Assembly (NCBI GenBank): GCA_016184125.1
Contig: JACPDG010000061.1
Span: 1-64,000, forward strand
Reading direction: 5' to 3'
Length of the DNA: 64,000 bases
DNA from: Candidatus Rokuibacteriota bacterium
Lineage (GTDB): Bacteria; Methylomirabilota; Methylomirabilia; Rokubacteriales; CSP1-6
Part shown: piece after piece, positions 59,687 to 64,000 of the stretch
Numbering within the stretch: position 1 is the stretch's first letter
How the letters are laid out: each line of letters opens with the position of its first letter
Made by a program: the position numbers and the translations under genes
The notes under the pieces: generated by a model
What the model was told of the DNA's origin: nothing
The model's input: the letters and a program-made list of their open reading frames with translations, nothing else
Database searches by the model: none

Positions 59687-60713
59687 CGCAGGGCTTCGAT
59701 CCGAGCTCGTCGCGAAACAGGTTGAGCTTCGAGACATCGGCTTCGAAGTACCCGCCGTTGTCGATCGCGGCCAGGACATGAATCGACGCCGCCATGCTGA
59801 GCCCCGTCATCGACGTGTGCGGGTTGATGGAGAGCTTCCACGTGGACGCGAGCGCCGCGATCCGGAGCACCTCGGTGATGCCACCGGCCTTCGAGAGATC
59901 TGGCTGCAGCACGGTGATGACGCGGTCCTCGATGACGCGCGAGAACTCGAAGCGCGTGTAGTGGTTCTCGCCGGCTGCGAGCGGCACGCGGCCGAAGGTC
60001 GCGGCGAACGCATAGCTGCGGTGGTCGTGCGGCGGGAAAGGCTCTTCCAACCAGCCGACGCCGTGGGCGTCGAGCCCGGGGATAGCGCGCCGCGCGTCGG
60101 CGACCGTGTACCCGGTGTTCGCGTCGGTCAGGATCGCGAGCTCGTCGCCGAACGCCTTGCGGACGGCGGCGACCCGCTCGAGGTCGCGCGACGGCGTGTC
60201 GCCGATGCGCAGCTTCACCGCGCGGTAGCCCGCGTCGATGTGCACGCGCGCCTCGTCGACGAGCGCCGTCGGGTCCTGATAGCCGAGCGAGACACCGCCG
60301 GCGTATGCCGGGATCGGTCGCGACGTCCCGCCGAGGAGCCGGTAGAGCGGCCAGCGGACCGCCTTCCCGCGAATGTCCCACAGCGCCATGTCGACGCCGC
60401 TGAGCCCGATCGACGTCGCAGCCCCCATGCCGTGACTGCCGAGCTGCATCTTGTAGACGCGCGCCCACACACCGACGACGTCGGTGGCTTCCATGCCGAG
60501 CACGAGCTGACGGAGTGTCGTGTTGATGTTGTGCGCGACCGCACCGGGCGAGCGGCCATGGTGCGCTTCACCCCAGCCGACGAGCCCTTCGTCGGTCGTA
60601 ACCTTGACGAGGACCGCGTCGCGCTTCACTGCTCGACCGATGCCGAGCGTGACGCTCGCCTCCGGCGGAACGGGAAACGATGTGGGGTAGGCGCGCACAT
60701 CGACAATCTTCAT
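59574..60713 (-). CDS. Mandelate racemase/muconate lactonizing enzyme family
   Basis: The 379-residue enolase-superfamily enzyme has metal ligands in 'AILTDANTGYTV' (Asp), 'GWLEEPFPPHD' (Glu) and 'AAGENHYTRF' (Glu), the base Lys in 'RAVKLRIGDT', and His in 'INPHTSMTGLS'. These enzymes abstract an alpha proton from a carboxylate: sugar-acid dehydration, racemisation or lactonisation. It is the only intact gene in the mlaD-mlaC interruption. The substrate is unknown. Confidence 0.85.
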   Translation of the reverse strand: MKIVDVRAYPTSFPVPPEASVTLGIGRAVKRDAVLVKVTTDEGLVGWGEAHHGRSPGAVAHNINTTLRQLVLGMEATDVVGVWARVYKMQLGSHGMGAATSIGLSGVDMALWDIRGKAVRWPLYRLLGGTSRPIPAYAGGVSLGYQDPTALVDEARVHIDAGYRAVKLRIGDTPSRDLERVAAVRKAFGDELAILTDANTGYTVADARRAIPGLDAHGVGWLEEPFPPHDHRSYAFAATFGRVPLAAGENHYTRFEFSRVIEDRVITVLQPDLSKAGGITEVLRIAALASTWKLSINPHTSMTGLSMAASIHVLAAIDNGGYFEADVSKLNLFRDELGSKPCAIGEDGCVRPLDAPGIGVEIDEKFLERHPVIEGPGYV

Positions 60714-61116
60714 GGTCTCCTCCAGGATGCTCTCGGGGAGGCGCGCCAGCGCGGCGCGCCGTCCGGCGTTCCGCTATGATGCCCGATGCGCGCGCCCTGT
60801 GCGATCCTCATCGCCGCTCTGCGTCCTGCGGGTTCGTCGTGCACGCATCGATTTCTCCGGGCACGGCCGCGCCGCTGCTTGGCCTGTCCGCCTATGCAGG
60901 GCCATTCACTCAAATCGAATGGTTTGGGTGCGTCAGTACGAGGAGTTGCGGCAACTGCTCGACGACTTAGTCGATGTCCAGGAAGATGCATGGCAAGGGC
61001 GGCTCACGGGTCGAGGATTCTTGAGAGCCGGACCCGAGTCGCCGAGCCTCGGATGGCGACGCGTATAATGCGCCGGGTCTGGGGACGCTCGCCGCGAGGA
61101 AAGATCACGAGCGTCG
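60714..61116. other. Intergenic region with possible ghost promoter
   Basis: About 400 bp without a convincing gene. TATAAT lies at 61066-61071 directly before an ATG that leads into a short broken frame and then the amidase fragment, so this may be the promoter of the deleted amidase gene. A frame at 60921 ('VWVRQYEELRQLLDDLVDV') looks protein-like but has no recognisable relatives. Confidence 0.4.
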
Positions 61117-61497
61117 AAGGCGCGGCCCTTCTGGGACAGCGTCCGGCCGCTCTTCGAACGCTACGATCTCTTGCTCACGCCGACGACGTCGGTCCCTGCG
61201 TTTCCAGTCGGACGGCTCAATCCGGAGGCCTATCCGCAGCACCGCCGGGACTGGTTCGCGTGGGCGTCGTTCACCTATCCGTTCAACTTCACGGGACAGC
61301 CCGCCGCGTCCGTGCCGGCCGGTTTCACCCCGGCGGGTCTGCCGGTGGGCTTGCAGATCGCCGGTCGCCGCTTCGCGGACGTCGCCGTGCTTCAGGCGTC
61401 GGCCGCATTCGAGGCGGCGCGCCCCTGGATCGACCGTCGCCCGGCCTCCAGTTCCTCCGCGTCGGCGGTGCCTTCGCGCGTGCCTCTTGGCCCGTGA
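61117..61497 (+). pseudogene. Amidase-family C-terminal fragment
   Basis: The frame 'ARPFWDSVRPLFERYDLLL', 'TPTTSVPAFPVG', 'FNFTGQPAASVPAGFTPAGL' and 'PVGLQIAGRRFADVAVLQAS' is the last ~125 residues of an amidase-signature enzyme. The Ser-cisSer-Lys catalytic part is missing. It runs into GCP element B6. Confidence 0.7.
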
Positions 61498-61606
61498 ACG
61501 AATCCGATGATCGAGCCGCGCCCCGGGTCCCACGGGTGCGTCCGCGCACCCCCCGGGGCGCGTGCGGGCGCTCGGGGGGCTTGGGGGGCATCGATAGTCC
61601 CCCCAT
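61494..61606 (+). repeat. GCP element B6
   Basis: Family B copy: GTGAACGAATCCGATGATCG, CCCCGGGTCCCACGGGTGCG, TCCGCGCACCCCCCGGGGCG, GGGGGGCTTGGGGGGCATCG, ATAGTCCCCCCATG. It lies between two gene fragments of opposite orientation. Confidence 0.8.
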
Positions 61607-61996
61607 GTTCTCTGTTGACGGAGGCCTGATCGTGTCGAGGACGCGCGCCAGTGCCTGGACGCCGTTCTCCAGTTCTTGCTCCGAGAAAGCGCCGAACCCG
61701 AAGACGAGGCCCGCTGGCCTGGGCGTCTCGATGCAGTAGCGCGACACGTTCGGGACCTGAATGCCCGCGCGTGCAGCCTGCAGCGACACCTCGCGGTCCT
61801 CCAATCCCTGCGCGAGCCACCCGATCGTCTGCAGTCCCGCCTCTGCGCGTTCGATCTCGACGGCGCCGCGCAGCCACTTCTGCGAGTAGTGCACCAGGAC
61901 CTCCATCCGCGACTTGTACACGTCTCGCATGCGTCGGACGTGACGACCGAGGTGCCCCTCGAGGATGAACTTCGCGAGCACCTGGGGACGGCTCAC
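61605..61996 (-). pseudogene. MocR/PLP aminotransferase C-terminal fragment
   Basis: The frame 'AKFILEGHLGRHVRRMRDVY', 'AEAGLQTIGWLAQGLEDREV' and 'FGFGAFSEQELENGVQALAR' is the C-terminal ~130 residues of a class I aminotransferase domain, as in GntR/MocR regulators. The DNA-binding part and PLP Lys region are absent. It then reads through GCP element B6. Confidence 0.6.
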
Positions 61997-62354
61997 CGGC
62001 CGCCCTGGCGTGCTGTTCTCCAACCCGGGCCCGGGGATCGCGAACCTGGTCACCGGGAACAACCAGGCGTTCGGGTGGGTGCAGTACAACCAGGTTCTCA
62101 ACAAGAAGCCGCTCATCGGGACCGGCTTCGAAGTGGCGCCCGACTTCACCGCGATCGCCGAGGCGCAAGGGTGTCGCGGCTTCCGGCTGACCGATCCCGG
62201 CTGCGTCGATGCGACCGTCGCGCAGGCACACGAGCTCAATCGCAGCGGAGTGCCTGTCCTCATCGACGCGCAGATTGCCAGGCACGACTATTACGACGGC
62301 TTCGTCGAAATTCACGAAGCGGCCCTCGCCCACCCGCAGGTAGATCCCGACTGA
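61965..62354 (+). pseudogene. Acetolactate synthase-like remnant, ends only
   Basis: The frame starts with a ThDP-enzyme N-terminal block ('RLTGRPGVLFSNPGPGIANL') and jumps to the C-terminal domain ('NNQAFGWVQYNQVLNKKPLI', 'DAQIARHDYYDGFVEIHE'). Full enzymes have ~550 residues; here about 360 internal residues are lost in frame. The stop codon is part of GCP element B7. Confidence 0.6.
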
Positions 62355-62396
62355 CTTCATGGGGGACTATCGATGCCCCCCAAGCCCCCCGCGCCG
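62349..62396 (-). repeat. GCP element B7, truncated
   Basis: Reverse family B fragment: GACTGACTTCATGGGGGACT, ATCGATGCCCCCCAAGCCCC. It lacks the palindromic arms and left end. Confidence 0.65.
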
Positions 62397-62470
62397 CAAG
62401 TTCATCGACCCGAAATCCGACGGGCCTTGGTTCGTCTTTTGCTACACTTACGCTTCGTGTCACCCGCGTG

Positions 62471-62485
62471 CATCTTCGGAAAGGT
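62471..62485 (+). other. att-like core, third copy
   Basis: CATCTTCGGAAAGGT is identical to the core at the mlaD 3' end (58696) and in the second direct repeat (59533). It is followed by CTAG and then mlaC, and in the mlaD frame it encodes 'IFGKV' plus stop. It marks the right border of the DNA inserted between mlaD and mlaC. Confidence 0.7.
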
Positions 62486-62499
62486 CTAGGGGGGCTGTC

Positions 62500-63168
62500 A
62501 TGAACGCATACTGGTCTCGCCGCGCGATGCTCGTCATCGCGCTGGCGCTCGTCGGGGTCGTTGCGCCGGGAGGCCGGGCGGTGGCCGGGCCGCCCACCGA
62601 GCAGCTGCGCACGCAGATCGATCGCGTGATCAAGACCCTCGAAGACCCGGAGCTCCTGAAGGAGCACCGCGCGGTCGAGCGGCGCAAGGCCGTGCGCAAG
62701 ATCGCCGAGGAGATCTTCGACTTCGCCGAGACCGCCAAGCGGTCCCTCGGTCGCCACTGGGCGGCGCGCACCCGCGCCGAGCGGGACGAGTTCGTCAAGC
62801 TGTTCGCCAACCTGATGGAGCGCTCGTACATCTCGAAGATCGAGCTCTACGGCGGGGAGAAGATCGGCTTCAGCGGCGACACCGTCGAGGGCGACATCGC
62901 GACCGTCAAGAGCAAGATGGTGACCAAGGGCGGCAGCGAGGTCCCGATCGACTACCGGATGCTGAAGAAGGGGGACCGCTGGCTCGTCTACGACGTCTCG
63001 ATCGAGGGCGTGAGCCTCGTGGCGAACTACCGGACGCAGTTCAACAAGATCATCCAGACCTCGTCGTACCAGGAGCTCGTGAAGAAGCTCAAGATCAAGC
63101 AGGAGGAGTTCCTGGAAGGCGACAGGCAGAAGCGGACGTCCCGCGCGCCCGGGGACGCCACGCTGTGA
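62500..63168 (+). CDS. mlaC: Periplasmic lipid-binding protein MlaC
   Basis: The 222-residue protein has a signal peptide ('RRAMLVIALALVGVVAPGGR') and the MlaC/Ttg2D domain ('RVIKTLEDPELLKEHRAVER', 'RHWAARTRAERDEFVKLFAN', 'WLVYDVSIEGVSLVANYRTQ'). It carries phospholipid between the MlaFED complex and the outer membrane. It is 3.8 kb from mlaD, separated by the insertion island. Confidence 0.92.
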   Translation: MNAYWSRRAMLVIALALVGVVAPGGRAVAGPPTEQLRTQIDRVIKTLEDPELLKEHRAVERRKAVRKIAEEIFDFAETAKRSLGRHWAARTRAERDEFVKLFANLMERSYISKIELYGGEKIGFSGDTVEGDIATVKSKMVTKGGSEVPIDYRMLKKGDRWLVYDVSIEGVSLVANYRTQFNKIIQTSSYQELVKKLKIKQEEFLEGDRQKRTSRAPGDATL

Positions 63169-63887
63169 ACGCGATCGTCCTCGCTGCCGGCGTCGGCCGG
63201 CGCCTCGCGCCGCTGACCGACACGACGCACAAGTGCCTGCTCCCCGTCGGCGGACGGCCCCTGCTCGCCCGCATGCTCGAGTCGCTCGCCAGCGTGGGCG
63301 TGGAGGACACCGCGCTGATCGTGGGCCACTGCGCCGACCAGGTCCAGGCGCTCGCCGGCGACCGGTTCCACGGCATGCCGGTTCGCTACGTCCACAACCC
63401 CGACTACGCGCGTGGATCGGTGCTCTCGCTCCGTGCCGCGCGCGATCTCCTCGGGGGACCGACGCTCGTGATGGACGCCGACGTGCTGTTCGCGCGCGAG
63501 ATCCTGGCGCGCCTGGTCCGGAGCGCCGAGCCGACGGCCCTGCTCATCGACCGGGGATTCGCGGATACCGGCGAAGAGGAGAAGGCGTACGTGGTCGGTG
63601 AACGCGTCGTCACGCTCTCGAAGAAGGTCGTCCCCGAGCGCTGGGACACGGTCGGGGAGAGCGTCGGGTTCTTCAAGTTCGGCCCTTCGGACGCTCCGGA
63701 GCTGGTCCGCATGCTGGACGAGGTCGTCGCCGAGGGGACCGGGCTCGAGGAATACGAGGACGCGATCCACCGGCTCTCGCGCCGGCGGCGCCTCGGCTGG
63801 GTCGACGTCACGGGACTGCCCTGGACCGAGATCGACTTCGTCGAGGATCTTCGCCGCGCCGAGACCGACGTGCTCCCACGCCTCTAG
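63165..63887 (+). CDS. NTP-transferase family nucleotidyltransferase
   Basis: The 240-residue protein has the signature 'AIVLAAGVGRRLAPLTDTTH' then 'KCLLPVGGRPLLARML', and the metal Asp in 'LVMDADVLF'. It resembles sugar-phosphate or phosphocholine/phosphonate-type nucleotidyltransferases. Start GTG 63165 overlaps mlaC (GTGA). Coupling to mlaC suggests a role in lipid head-group or envelope polymer synthesis. Confidence 0.82.
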   Translation: MNAIVLAAGVGRRLAPLTDTTHKCLLPVGGRPLLARMLESLASVGVEDTALIVGHCADQVQALAGDRFHGMPVRYVHNPDYARGSVLSLRAARDLLGGPTLVMDADVLFAREILARLVRSAEPTALLIDRGFADTGEEEKAYVVGERVVTLSKKVVPERWDTVGESVGFFKFGPSDAPELVRMLDEVVAEGTGLEEYEDAIHRLSRRRRLGWVDVTGLPWTEIDFVEDLRRAETDVLPRL

Positions 63888-64000
63888 GGACGTGGGGGGC
63901 CCCGACATGGCCCCCCACACCCCCCAACGCTCGGAGCGCCCCGGGCGGTGCGCGGACGCACCGGTGGAACCCGGGGCGCTCCTCGATTCGCCGTTTCTCC
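63888..64000 (-). repeat. GCP element A6, at window end
   Basis: Reverse family A copy: CGTGGGGGGCCCCGACATGG, CCCCCCACACCCCCCAACGC, TCGGAGCGCCCCGGGCGGTG, CCCGGGGCGCTCCTCGATTC. It follows the nucleotidyltransferase stop and may continue past the window. Confidence 0.75.

Noticed and set aside
10612-64000. CRISPR array among the many repeats
   Set aside because: The repeats are dispersed, palindromic and variable in spacing; no regular repeat-spacer unit or cas gene is present.
1-64000. tRNA or rRNA genes
   Set aside because: No cloverleaf with a GTTCRA-type T loop and no rRNA-like conserved segment was recognised on reading both strands, though a tRNA search program was not run.

Overview
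The window is about 64 kb of very GC-rich bacterial chromosome. It encodes a Gram-negative cell: an Mla lipid-transport system, a PagL-type lipid A deacylase and an outer-membrane barrel. It also carries a hopanoid operon, several complex iron-sulfur molybdoenzymes and many c-type haem proteins. This profile fits a soil or subsurface lineage such as Candidatus Rokubacteria (Methylomirabilota). That placement is an inference; no rRNA, tRNA or other phylogenetic marker is present. I found no CRISPR array and no intact transposase or integrase.

Layout. 0-1.3 kb: a DUF4160/DUF2442 pair ending in an integron attC-like hairpin, then an RNase HI-like ORF. 1.4-4.5 kb: a decayed NarGHJI/EbdABDC-type operon whose alpha and beta genes are fused by a large internal deletion. 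4.8-8.1 kb: a sulfatase, a TctA remnant and a toxin-antitoxin (TA) pair. 8.3-11.6 kb: a sugar-type ABC importer without its ATPase. 11.6-15.8 kb: a flavin oxidoreductase, then an acyl-CoA dehydrogenase/SDR/crotonase operon and a CoA-transferase remnant. 16-20.9 kb: small unknown genes, a DUF2264 protein, gene fragments and a MazF-type TA pair. 21.2-27.5 kb: an operon of fused FeS/NrfD subunit, molybdopterin catalytic subunit and FrdA-like flavoprotein. 27.7-28.6 kb: TA loci. 28.8-33.9 kb: histidine kinase, NtrC-type regulator, orphan receiver, dihaem cytochrome c and outer-membrane barrel. 34.5-42.3 kb: NAD-type formate dehydrogenase with two folate C1 enzymes and a TauE/SafE permease. 42.5-47.1 kb: EF-G-like GTPase, threonine synthase, IspH. 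47.2-56.7 kb: a tightly overlapped hopanoid operon with divergent squalene-hopene cyclase. 56.7-63.9 kb: mlaEFD, an insertion island of fragments and a TA pair, then mlaC and a nucleotidyltransferase.

Two patterns cut across the genes. First, at least 13 copies of a GC-rich palindromic element, called the GCP element here, lie through the window. They share nested CCCGGG-type hairpins and paired G6 tracts, and end in either a GGCCATTTCGGGGCC module (family A) or an ATCGATAGTCCCCCC module (family B). Most sit at gene boundaries, but one lies in frame inside a CruF-like carotenoid gene and one supplies the N-terminus of an ABC permease. Second, many genes are remnants, and three keep both ends joined in frame across a large internal deletion.

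The most striking locus is the interruption of mlaD-mlaC by about 3.8 kb. A 15-bp sequence from the mlaD 3' end occurs three times there: at mlaD itself, after the TA module, and just upstream of mlaC. This looks like accretion of DNA at a gene-end attachment site.
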